Positions 8,408 to 15,861 of a stretch of DNA of 51,792 nucleotides are shown here, piece after piece. The notes below the pieces were generated by a model. That model was not told the origin of the DNA, made no database searches, and worked only from the letters and a program-made list of their open reading frames with translations. The position numbers and the translations under genes were made by a program. Origin of the DNA: Fimivicinus intestinavium (GTDB lineage: Bacteria; Bacillota; Clostridia; Oscillospirales; Acutalibacteraceae); assembly GCA_018715765.1 (NCBI GenBank), contig DVKY01000054.1, positions 1 to 51,792 on the forward strand. Reading direction: 5' to 3'. Each line of letters begins with the position of its first letter. Position 1 is the stretch's first letter.

Positions 8408-9846
8408 TTTGTTGCCTCCTCGGGTACCACCATACGGTCATACCAGTTCGCCAATTTATACCGGTGACTGCCCATATAACTGGTTTTACTAGACGAAATC
8501 ACCACTACGGCGGTTCCACGGTCACGCAGCCTTTCGAAGCTTTCTAACAACACCTTCCTTTCGGTATGGTCCAGATATAAAAAAGGCTCTAACAAAATCA
8601 AAACCTCTGGATGATAGATTCGCCAACTTTCCATTTGCAAAGCTAGCTTTTCAGTATGGGTTAATTCTTCTACCAAGAGAGGCATAGGATTACGGGGAGC
8701 CTCCCATTCCTGTGCGGCAGCATGAAGAACAGACTTCCCAGGAAGCCAAAAACCCAGTTTACAAACCTTGCGAAGGCTGGGAAATATCAGGTTTTGCTGC
8801 ACGGTCATATTCTCAAATAACGCGTCGTCGCAGAGCACATCTAACGCGACAATGCGATATTTATTGCGATATTTAGCCCAATGTTTGGGCAACTGCTTTC
8901 CATGGTACAGCAATTTTGCGGAAGATAGTTCCTCTCCAGCTAATATGTGGAACAATCGCTCTTTGTGACGAATATCATAATCCACCAAATGCAAGAGCTC
9001 TCCATAATGGATCTGCAAATCAAAGCTTTTTTCCCCGAGCGGGAGTCCATATGCCTCTAGCACAATGGGGCCGGGAACATGTGATGGATACTGAGAGATA
9101 TTAGAGGCATTCGTACACTCTATCCAGTGTAGGAGCCCTTCCCGCAGGTTATCCCGTTTTAATTTTTTTGAAATGGTGCCATTGTGGAATAAAAAGCAAT
9201 CATCAGCCAGCAGATCTACGCCGCGTAAGCCATCTGCATTCAATACGAAAGAAAGGCCATGCTGTCGTTTTACACGATCCATGGCAATGGCGAGAGCGGC
9301 AATATCTTTTACTGTATAGCCTTCAAAATCTTCTTCCATTACCATAAGCTTTGCATTGGAATCCAACGCTTTTGCAATATTGAGCAGACAGCATTCTAAA
9401 GGGGAAAGGGATGCAATGTCCTCCATGGGGTGCCGCTTCAGCCCAACTTGCCTCATTAGCCAAATTGCGCGATTCTTTAGCGCTTTTTGTTTCCATAAAA
9501 GGTGTTCGCATCCATCTTTACGCATCAAAAAAAGATATTCTATCAAGGGGATTTTTTCTCTTGGACCCTTTTGATGAAACAAAAAATGCGTGCCCACGCT
9601 CCGATAAATTTTATTGTGAAGCAGACGTTCTGCCTCTTCGGTACGGTCACATGTTTCGAAACGTACCGAACCGCTTAAGCGCGGTTGTTTCCCATATAGA
9701 TAATCGACAAAGCCCTGACGGCCGGAATCATGTTCCCCGACCAGAGCAATGGTTTCTCCGCTACGGATTTGTATATAAAGCTCTCTGGCCAATATTTTGT
9801 GGCTCTGCCCAATTGTTAGATTGGAAAACCATATTAGCTGTTTCAT
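8404..9846 (-). CDS. degenerate tandem ABC ATPase, probably unable to hydrolyse ATP
   Basis: 480-residue protein with the two-domain layout of RbsA but ruined catalytic motifs. The first Walker A reads GEHDSGRQG (residues 37-45), with Lys replaced by Arg43 and the following Ser by Gln44. The first signature is LSPLECC and Walker B is LMVMEED. In the second domain Walker A is unrecognisable, the signature region reads ELTHTEK, and Walker B reads LILLEPF. The frame is full length, overlaps the kinase gene upstream and the pseudo-permease gene downstream by four bases each, and so looks maintained. I infer a non-transporting regulatory role, perhaps linking the pseudo-permease to the kinase. Confidence 0.8.
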   Translation of the reverse strand: MKQLIWFSNLTIGQSHKILARELYIQIRSGETIALVGEHDSGRQGFVDYLYGKQPRLSGSVRFETCDRTEEAERLLHNKIYRSVGTHFLFHQKGPREKIPLIEYLFLMRKDGCEHLLWKQKALKNRAIWLMRQVGLKRHPMEDIASLSPLECCLLNIAKALDSNAKLMVMEEDFEGYTVKDIAALAIAMDRVKRQHGLSFVLNADGLRGVDLLADDCFLFHNGTISKKLKRDNLREGLLHWIECTNASNISQYPSHVPGPIVLEAYGLPLGEKSFDLQIHYGELLHLVDYDIRHKERLFHILAGEELSSAKLLYHGKQLPKHWAKYRNKYRIVALDVLCDDALFENMTVQQNLIFPSLRKVCKLGFWLPGKSVLHAAAQEWEAPRNPMPLLVEELTHTEKLALQMESWRIYHPEVLILLEPFLYLDHTERKVLLESFERLRDRGTAVVVISSSKTSYMGSHRYKLANWYDRMVVPEEATK

Positions 9847-10838
9847 ATTCCTGCCTCCGGACGCATCAAACGGGGTAAAACAATTTCGATATCAGTGCCT
9901 CTCCCAGGCGTGCTGTAGGCGTGCAGGCCGTATTCCTTCCCAAACAGCATTCTTATGCGCCGGTTGACATTCGGCAGGGCGATACCGTGGGCACGCGGTT
10001 GGGATGGTTTGTCATTGCCGCTGATTTTATCGTTCAATTCTTGTAGGGTGGTAGCGCTCATGCCCTCTCCATCATCTGAAATGGTTAAAATCAAAATGTG
10101 GTCCATAGCGTCCACTTGTACGTCAATCGTTCCATTTTGTCGGTTTTTAAATCCGTGCAGCAGGGCGTTTTCTATTAAAGGCTGTAATATCAGCTTTGGT
10201 ACACAGCAGTTCAGAAGCTCTTCTTCCTCCCCTAAAAAATCGATTTTCAGTTGATATCGATTTGAGAAACGGTAGTTTTGAATAAGCATATAGACCTTTA
10301 TATTTTCCAATTCATCCAACAGGGTAACGATGTTTTCCCTGTGACTGATACTGTATCGAAAAAAATTCCCTAAAGCTTCCAGCATAACGGCAATCTCGCG
10401 GTTACCGTCCAAGAGGGCCTGGCCACGAATACATTCCAATGTGTTATATAAAAAATGGGGATTGATTTGGCTTTGCAGCGCCTGCAGCGTGGTTTGCCGT
10501 TCAACAGCCTGTAGAGCGTCAATGTTTTGCGCCTCTCGTAATTTCCCTTTTATAATTGCTTCTATTTGATTATGGAAGGGCAGTACTTCCCATATGGGGC
10601 TGGAGTCGGCATGCGCCCATTCCTCTTCCTGTATGATATGGTTTAAATAGCGTTCCAGTTGTTGTAGTGGCCGCAATACCAATACGAAGGACACCACTAG
10701 CACTGCTGTTGTAATGCTGAGAGCTGTTAATAGGAGCCAAAGAGGTGCCTCTAATACTACTGCCAACGCTAAGGCGATACATAAAAAAAGAATAAAAATC
10801 CATAGAAACTTTAAACTGCTATATATCACTGGATTCAC
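9843..10838 (-). CDS. short LytS/YesM-type sensor histidine kinase
   Basis: 331-residue kinase of the His_kinase (PF06580) and HATPase_c type. Two transmembrane helices (about 9-28 and 32-55) are separated by only a few residues, so there is essentially no extracytoplasmic sensor domain; relatives of the YesM type usually carry a large one. A linker leads to LQSQINPHFLYNTLE with phospho-acceptor His128. The ATP-binding domain follows, with PLIENALLHGFKNR and DDGEGM. The start lies one base after the response regulator stop, and the stop overlaps the pseudo-ATPase start. The partner is the upstream regulator. Signal input probably comes through other membrane partners. Confidence 0.9.
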   Translation of the reverse strand: MNPVIYSSLKFLWIFILFLCIALALAVVLEAPLWLLLTALSITTAVLVVSFVLVLRPLQQLERYLNHIIQEEEWAHADSSPIWEVLPFHNQIEAIIKGKLREAQNIDALQAVERQTTLQALQSQINPHFLYNTLECIRGQALLDGNREIAVMLEALGNFFRYSISHRENIVTLLDELENIKVYMLIQNYRFSNRYQLKIDFLGEEEELLNCCVPKLILQPLIENALLHGFKNRQNGTIDVQVDAMDHILILTISDDGEGMSATTLQELNDKISGNDKPSQPRAHGIALPNVNRRIRMLFGKEYGLHAYSTPGRGTDIEIVLPRLMRPEAGI

Positions 10839-10839
10839 C

Positions 10840-12441
10840 TCAAAAATACATTTTTCGATATAAAGAAGGCTTGATACCTACCACCTTGGCGAAGCTTTGG
10901 CTGAAGTAGCGGGTGTCAGTATAGCCTACCTGTTCAGCAATACTCATCATGGTATCATTGGTAGTGCGGAGCAGTTCCTTGGCGCGGTCAATACGATAAT
11001 CCTGTAAATAAGTTTGAAAATTTTTCCCAGTTTGCTTTTTAAACAGCATTGAAAAGTAGCTGGCATTCATTTGTAAATGAGCAGAAATTTCTTCAAGCGT
11101 AATTTTTTCGGCATAATGCAATGCAATATATTCTTCTGCAACTCGCACGGGACGAGAAGCTTTTGTTTGCTGTATGGTGTTCAGATTCGTAACGATGGAT
11201 TCCAATGCTTGACATAATGTTTCGAACAGCATAGAGGAGGACCAGCATCGCTGTAGCAACTGCTGTATCTCAGCTTGTTCCTTTTGCAGAGAATGCCCAT
11301 GGCCCAATGCAGCAAAAAGATGAGATGTAATATTCCCAGCTAACAAATAATAGGAGGCAGGGTCGCAGTCAGGCTGCGCCTGAAATCTCTTCCAAATATT
11401 TTCCAGTACAATATGGAGCCCTTTGGCGGAAAGAGATTCTGCAGCATTATTTAGCTGGCTGCGCTCTGAAATGGTCAATTCCATGTCTGCTTGCGCAAAA
11501 TTTTTCCATTCAGTGTTTGTAATAATGCGGTCAATTCCCAGAGTGATGCGCTGACGTATTCGATGCCGTGCAGAAGCGATGGTGATAGCAGCAGCAGAAT
11601 CCGCTGTTTCGTCTCCTAGCGCCATCGTAACCTCGTATTCCGAAAAACCTCGTAAATATTGCTTTATATTTGCAAACACAGTATGTAATTCCCGGCGAAT
11701 ATCAGATCCTTTGGAGGAGGAATAATTAAGGATACATAATACACCGGAGCATGGCTCCAAAGCAGATAGGAGCTCGTATACTTGTGGGCGAAGGCGGCTT
11801 TCAACGATATCGACTACGTTATTGATCACAAGGTGATCCAGAATTTCATCTTGTTCCTCTAATTTACGATGATCCAATTGGAACACAATCGCCAATAAGT
11901 TACCTGGTTGGAAATGTGTACGGTAAGTCTGGTTAAACGTTGGCCATTCCTTTTCCTCGCTGCCCTGCGACAGAGCGGAAACAGCGTCCGCACCCGCAAC
12001 CAACTGCCCACGGCGCGCATCCTCCTGTAAACGCTTGATTTCCAGCGTATGCTCAATATTTTCCACATGTGCTGAGCATACCCGCCGCAAAACCGTATTT
12101 AATTCCTCTTCCTTAACCGGCTTGAGCAGATAATCCTCTACCCCGTACTTAAGGGCCCTGTGGGCGTACTCAAATTCACGAAATCCACTTATAAAAATGA
12201 AATGGGAATGGATATGACGCTCGAGCACTTTTTTTACCAACTCTAGGCCGTCCATCACAGGCATTTTAATATCTGAAATCACAATGTCAGGAGGATTCCG
12301 CAGAATGGCTTCATAGGCCTGCTCACTGTTATCGAATACCCCGGCCAGTTCAATTCCCAATTCCTCAAAATGTATCAGGCGAGAGATCATTTGCCCAATA
12401 CGGTATTCATCATCTACGATTAAAAGCGTTGGCCTTGTCAT
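10840..12441 (-). CDS. YesN-type response regulator with AraC DNA-binding domain
   Basis: 533-residue transcription regulator. The N-terminal receiver has LLIVDDE, phospho-acceptor Asp57 in VISDIKMP and the conserved Lys107 in LLKPV. A long middle region of about 300 residues follows. The C-terminal AraC/HTH_18 domain (about 430-533) includes ITLEEISAHLQMNASYFSMLF and a final GYTDTRYFSQSF helix. The chosen ATG at 12441 has AAGGGGTG upstream; an in-frame ATG 16 codons earlier has no ribosome site. It starts the operon and probably controls the downstream transporter, and perhaps itself through the palindrome at 12551-12586. Confidence 0.92.
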   Translation of the reverse strand: MTRPTLLIVDDEYRIGQMISRLIHFEELGIELAGVFDNSEQAYEAILRNPPDIVISDIKMPVMDGLELVKKVLERHIHSHFIFISGFREFEYAHRALKYGVEDYLLKPVKEEELNTVLRRVCSAHVENIEHTLEIKRLQEDARRGQLVAGADAVSALSQGSEEKEWPTFNQTYRTHFQPGNLLAIVFQLDHRKLEEQDEILDHLVINNVVDIVESRLRPQVYELLSALEPCSGVLCILNYSSSKGSDIRRELHTVFANIKQYLRGFSEYEVTMALGDETADSAAAITIASARHRIRQRITLGIDRIITNTEWKNFAQADMELTISERSQLNNAAESLSAKGLHIVLENIWKRFQAQPDCDPASYYLLAGNITSHLFAALGHGHSLQKEQAEIQQLLQRCWSSSMLFETLCQALESIVTNLNTIQQTKASRPVRVAEEYIALHYAEKITLEEISAHLQMNASYFSMLFKKQTGKNFQTYLQDYRIDRAKELLRTTNDTMMSIAEQVGYTDTRYFSQSFAKVVGIKPSLYRKMYF

Positions 12442-12550
12442 TGTTCGCACACCCCTTAGAGCTCCGCAATCCGTTTTGTCTTTCAGCATGTGAGTTTTTG
12501 AAGCTTTTTAAAATAGCGGAAATATACTCGCCCAATTAATTTATCTAATC

Positions 12551-12586
12551 ATAACATAAATTCGATATTTATTGAATTTATGTTAT
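12551..12586. promoter_or_regulatory. perfect 13-bp inverted repeat, operator candidate
   Basis: ATAACATAAATTC (12551-12563) and GAATTTATGTTAT (12574-12586) are exact inverted copies with a 10-base spacer. Centre-to-centre distance is 23 bases, about two helical turns. The site lies at or just after the expected transcription start of the promoter at 12591-12620, a position suited to repression or autoregulation. Confidence 0.7.
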
Positions 12587-12590
12587 ATCT

Positions 12591-12620
12591 GTTATACAAT
12601 ACTGTACAATATGCTGTCAA
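12591..12620 (-). promoter_or_regulatory. promoter of the response regulator operon
   Basis: On the minus strand TTGACA (12615-12620) and TATAAC (12591-12596) are spaced by 18 bases, a near-consensus sigma-A promoter. It would give a leader of roughly 140 bases before the regulator ATG at 12441. Confidence 0.75.
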
Positions 12621-12714
12621 CCCTCTTAAAAAGGTTGGTAAAAATATACAATTTATAGCATTTGCAAAATTTTATCATTCAGAAATATAATGCAGGCTTT
12701 AACAATTTGTAGGA

Positions 12715-12752
12715 TAAAAAAGAAACCTACGCTGCTGCGCAGCACAGGTTTC
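12715..12752 (-). terminator. Rho-independent terminator after mrp
   Basis: Minus-strand hairpin with outer stem GAAACCT/AGGTTTC, an inner GCTGCGCAGC core and a following T-run. It ends the CPBP-tadA-mrp transcript. Confidence 0.85.
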
Positions 12753-12790
12753 CTAAATATAATATAGACCACTGGATAATTATTTAGCAC

Positions 12791-13648
12791 TCAATCATTG
12801 TTTGCTTCTGAAAAGACGCGCTCCAGAAAATCTGCAACCGGGGCGATGGCCTTATCGTCCGCCAGCTCTACGGCGCCCTGATCGACGAGATGGGCGGTTT
12901 TGCTGTCAATCGGTAGACGGGCAAGCACCGGCACGCCGAGGGAGGAGGCAACCTCCTCCGCCTTGCTCTCACCGAACAGCTCGATTTTCTTCCCACAATC
13001 CGGGCAGAGAGCGTAGCTCATGTTTTCTACAATACCGAGGATCGGGATATTCATCATCTTCGCCATATGATAGGCCTTTTTCACAATCAGGGTTACCAGA
13101 TCCTGCGGCGTGGTCACCACAATGATACCGTCCAGCGGCAGGGATTGAAACACCGTCAGCGGTACGTCGCCGGTTCCGGGCGGCATATCGATGAACATAT
13201 AGTCAATATCGCCCCAGGCGACGTCCGTCCAAAACTGCTGGATTACGCCGGAGATCACCGGCCCGCGCCAAACGACGGGGGCTTCCTCATCCTCCAGCAG
13301 GAGGTTGACGGACATAACCTCGATCCCCATTTTGGATTTTTCCGGGAGGAGACCAAGCTCGTTGGCCTTTGCCTTTTCCCGGATGCCGAAGGCCTTAGGG
13401 ATGGAAGGGCCTGTTACATCCGCGTCGAACACAGCGGTAGCGTACCCTCTTGCCTGCATTGCGCATGCGGTCAGGGAAGTGACAAGCGATTTGCCGACGC
13501 CGCCTTTGCCGCTGACAATGCCGATTACCCGGCGCACAGTGCTGTATTGGTTGAGCTGGATATGCATATCCTGCTGCCGGGAGGAGCAGTCGGCGCTGCA
13601 CCCTTCGCAGTTGCCGCTGCAACCGGTTTGGTTGGTGGTTTCACTCAT
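12791..13648 (-). CDS. mrp: Mrp/NBP35-family Fe-S cluster carrier ATPase
   Basis: 285-residue P-loop ATPase of the Mrp/ApbC family, which binds and hands over iron-sulfur clusters in the cytoplasm. The deviant Walker A GKGGVGKS covers residues 47-54, and MPPGTGD and PQDLV follow. Conserved Cys215 and Cys218 in ALCPDCGK bind the cluster between subunits. The N terminus has four more cysteines (Cys10, Cys14, Cys17, Cys21) as in NBP35-like proteins. It lies three bases after tadA and is the last gene of its operon. A second clue to Fe-S work is the nearby iron and sulfur genes at 15.6-22.3 kb. Confidence 0.93.
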   Translation of the reverse strand: MSETTNQTGCSGNCEGCSADCSSRQQDMHIQLNQYSTVRRVIGIVSGKGGVGKSLVTSLTACAMQARGYATAVFDADVTGPSIPKAFGIREKAKANELGLLPEKSKMGIEVMSVNLLLEDEEAPVVWRGPVISGVIQQFWTDVAWGDIDYMFIDMPPGTGDVPLTVFQSLPLDGIIVVTTPQDLVTLIVKKAYHMAKMMNIPILGIVENMSYALCPDCGKKIELFGESKAEEVASSLGVPVLARLPIDSKTAHLVDQGAVELADDKAIAPVADFLERVFSEANND

Positions 13649-13651
13649 GGC

Positions 13652-14131
13652 TTAAACATCTCCTATTTTATCTTTCGCTTTCCGGCTTTCCCGCAGGCGG
13701 CGGAAAAAATCCGTAAGAAGCATAGCGCATTCATCTGCCATAAACCCGCCCTCCAGGAGCGGTTTATGGTTATATGGCAGGGAGAACAAATCCACAACAG
13801 AGCCGCAGGAGCCGGCTTTGACGTCATATGCGCCGAAGACAACCCGGCGCATCCGCGCGTTGATAAGCGCCCCCGCGCACATTGGGCAGGGCTCCAGCGT
13901 GACATAGAGCGTGCATTCCCACAGCCGCCAGCCGCCAAGGGCGCGGCATGCGTCAGCAATTGCCTCCAGCTCTGCATGAGCAAGGGCGTTTTTGCCGGTT
14001 TCGCGGCGGTTGCGGCCACGGCCGACAATGCCGCCGTTGCGGGTAATGACCGCTCCGACGGGCACCTCGCCCTCCAATGCGGAGAGGCGGGCGAGCAGCA
14101 GGGCTTCCTTCATGCATTCCTGATCCGTCAT
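13652..14131 (-). CDS. tadA: tRNA adenosine(34) deaminase
   Basis: 159-residue cytidine-deaminase-fold enzyme that converts the wobble adenosine of tRNA-Arg to inosine. The zinc and catalytic motifs are complete: HAE at residues 52-54 (proton-shuttle Glu54) and PCPMC with Cys82 and Cys85. The loop MRRVVFGAYDVKAG is typical of TadA. I chose the ATG at 14131, with GGAG eight bases upstream. An ATG seven codons earlier (14152) overlaps the CPBP stop as ATGA and is also possible. It is in an operon with the protease gene before it and mrp after it. Confidence 0.93.
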   Translation of the reverse strand: MTDQECMKEALLLARLSALEGEVPVGAVITRNGGIVGRGRNRRETGKNALAHAELEAIADACRALGGWRLWECTLYVTLEPCPMCAGALINARMRRVVFGAYDVKAGSCGSVVDLFSLPYNHKPLLEGGFMADECAMLLTDFFRRLRESRKAKDKIGDV

Positions 14132-14148
14132 GATAGCCGCTCCGCCCT

Positions 14149-15261
14149 TCACATCTTAACTGGCCCTGCCTTTGGGCTCGAAAACGAGTATACGAATGCC
14201 GCCGCAGCCAGCACAAAAAACAGAATGGTGGGCAGCACAGTGGAGAAGGGCACGCTGATATAATACCGCGTCGCCCAGATCATCAGCGAGAGCGCCAGCA
14301 CCATCGGCGGGGTGAAGAGATAAGCGCTCAGCTTTTCGCTGCGGCGCAACGGAACAATGGAGAGCGGCAGCACTACACGCAGCCCCTTTTTAAACAGGTA
14401 AACCAGCAGCGCAGCCGCGCCGGCCGCAATCACCGTGCCAATCATCACCGCAGAAATTACCTGGACTGTTGCGGCGGGCAGGTTGGCGATGGCGATGGTC
14501 TGCACAACGCTGATGGAGTTATTGAAAAAGTGGATCAAGATCCCCACCCACAGGGAACCGCTTGCAATCACCGCATAACCAAGGCCAAGCCCGGCGATAA
14601 ACGCAAAGGGGGCCTGCACCAGGTTCCCATGCATGATTGCAAAAACGAGAGAGGACATGAGAATGGCGAACCAGTCGCCATACCGGCGCAGTGGCTGCAT
14701 GACTACGCCGCGCACGGCGAACTCCTCCACCACGGCTGGCGCCACGGCGCTTTGGATGAACAGGAGCACGCAGCTAAGCGCATCTGAGGGGGCCGTCGTT
14801 TCAGGCGCGGTGAGCGAAATATGGAACAGGTCAAAAAAGAAAATCAGCCCGTTCGTCGCATAATTGCCCGCCATGCAGATCAGCAGCCCGATCAGAACCA
14901 GCAGAAAGGCGCGCAGCTTATGCAGGGGGGCATGCAGCTCAATCGAAGGCGCTTCTCTGCGTGTATACAGCAAAAAATAAATGCACAAAAAGGGCAGACC
15001 CACGCAAAAGACTGTGTAAAGGATGCCGCATGCGTTTTGAAACAGACTGTTGCTCTGGTAAATTTCCCCCACCCCCAACCAGAGGAGCAGGGTGGAAAAC
15101 ACCTGCTGCATCAACAAAAAGCCGAGCAAGCCGAGACCTGCAAAAACACTTAAAGTACGCAAGTGACGCCTCGCCCCAAGCGCCGCAGGGTCAGGGGGGC
15201 GATGGAATTGCGCCGGATCAACATTATAGCGATAGGGGGGAGGCGGATAATAACCGTTCAT
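14149..15261 (-). CDS. CPBP-family intramembrane metalloprotease
   Basis: 370-residue membrane protein of the CAAX protease and bacteriocin-processing (CPBP/Abi) family. The active-site motifs are present: EEFAVRG (Glu179, Glu180, Arg184), FAIMHGN (His211) and HFFNN (His244, Asn248). About eight hydrophobic segments are visible, and the N terminus is Pro- and Tyr-rich (YYPPPPY). The role is unknown; relatives process peptides or are linked to bacteriocin immunity. AAGGGAG precedes the ATG by eight bases. It is the first gene of the operon with tadA and mrp. Confidence 0.9.
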   Translation of the reverse strand: MNGYYPPPPYRYNVDPAQFHRPPDPAALGARRHLRTLSVFAGLGLLGFLLMQQVFSTLLLWLGVGEIYQSNSLFQNACGILYTVFCVGLPFLCIYFLLYTRREAPSIELHAPLHKLRAFLLVLIGLLICMAGNYATNGLIFFFDLFHISLTAPETTAPSDALSCVLLFIQSAVAPAVVEEFAVRGVVMQPLRRYGDWFAILMSSLVFAIMHGNLVQAPFAFIAGLGLGYAVIASGSLWVGILIHFFNNSISVVQTIAIANLPAATVQVISAVMIGTVIAAGAAALLVYLFKKGLRVVLPLSIVPLRRSEKLSAYLFTPPMVLALSLMIWATRYYISVPFSTVLPTILFFVLAAAAFVYSFSSPKAGPVKM

Positions 15262-15336
15262 GCGTCAATCTCCCTTATAATATTTGCCGCGTTTGGCCCT
15301 TCTCTGCGCTCCGAAACGGAAAAGGCCAATACCCTT

Positions 15337-15364
15337 ATTATAGCCGATTTTGTGCGGAAATCAA
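15337..15364 (-). promoter_or_regulatory. promoter of the CPBP-tadA-mrp operon
   Basis: Minus-strand TTGATT (15359-15364) and a perfect TATAAT (15337-15342) are spaced by 16 bases, about 75 bases before the protease start. Confidence 0.7.
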
Positions 15365-15502
15365 TGGTTGCCCGCGATCGGCCGCTACCCATCGGATTTT
15401 GGATGGAAAGCATGCGGCTCGCCGCTGCGAGAGCGGTATGAACCGCCGCATTTCCACCCATGGGTTTCGGCAGCGGGGAATGGGCGTTGTGGATGCCAGC
15501 AG

Positions 15503-15549
15503 AAAAATATACAGGCCCGCCGGTTCCATTTCAAACGGAACCGGCGGGC
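15503..15549 (-). terminator. terminator after the feo cluster
   Basis: GCCCGCCGGTTCC (15515-15527) and its exact complement (15537-15549) form a 13-base stem around a nine-base loop. On the minus strand a T-rich stretch follows. Confidence 0.85.
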
Positions 15550-15640
15550 GGAATGTGAGAACCCCTGAAGGGGAGCGGTTAAATAGGATAGTCAGGGTCT
15601 TAAAGCATTGGGATATCAAAGTGATTTTGCCCGTGCGGGT

Positions 15641-15817
15641 TTATGGCTTCCCGCTGTGGCACGACCCGCAGGAGGGGCAATTTTCACAGATGCCGCCACA
15701 CAGGGAAACGCCTTTTTTCTTATCCCGCCGAAGCTTAATCAGGATCAGCGCCGCAATAGCGGCGATCAGCAGCCCAATGAGAATTGTGCCCCAATTTGCA
15801 GCCAGAAAGCCCAGCAT
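15641..15817 (-). CDS. FeoB-associated Cys-rich membrane peptide
   Basis: 58-residue peptide matching the FeoB-associated Cys-rich membrane protein family (PF12669). One hydrophobic helix (about residues 10-28) is followed by a basic patch, LRRDKKK. The Cys-rich tail CGGICENCPSCGSCH has five cysteines at positions 40, 44, 47, 50 and 53. It starts 45 bases after feoB on the same strand, with GAGAGGAG upstream. The family consistently sits next to feoB and is thought to help iron uptake, but its exact role is unknown. The tail could bind a metal or an Fe-S cluster. Confidence 0.9.
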   Translation of the reverse strand: MLGFLAANWGTILIGLLIAAIAALILIKLRRDKKKGVSLCGGICENCPSCGSCHSGKP

Positions 15818-15861
15818 CTCCGCTCACTCTCCTCTCTTAATGTATCTATGAAATCTGTTTT

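Noticed and set aside
7463..9846. Pseudogenes for a second sugar transporter
   Set aside because: Motif loss suggests decay, but both frames are full length without stops and are joined by four-base overlaps, so I treat them as functional genes with changed roles.
13067..14263. 398-codon plus-strand frame
   Set aside because: It spans the antisense of mrp and tadA, both of which have clear motifs. The His/Ala/Gly-rich product is typical of shadow frames.
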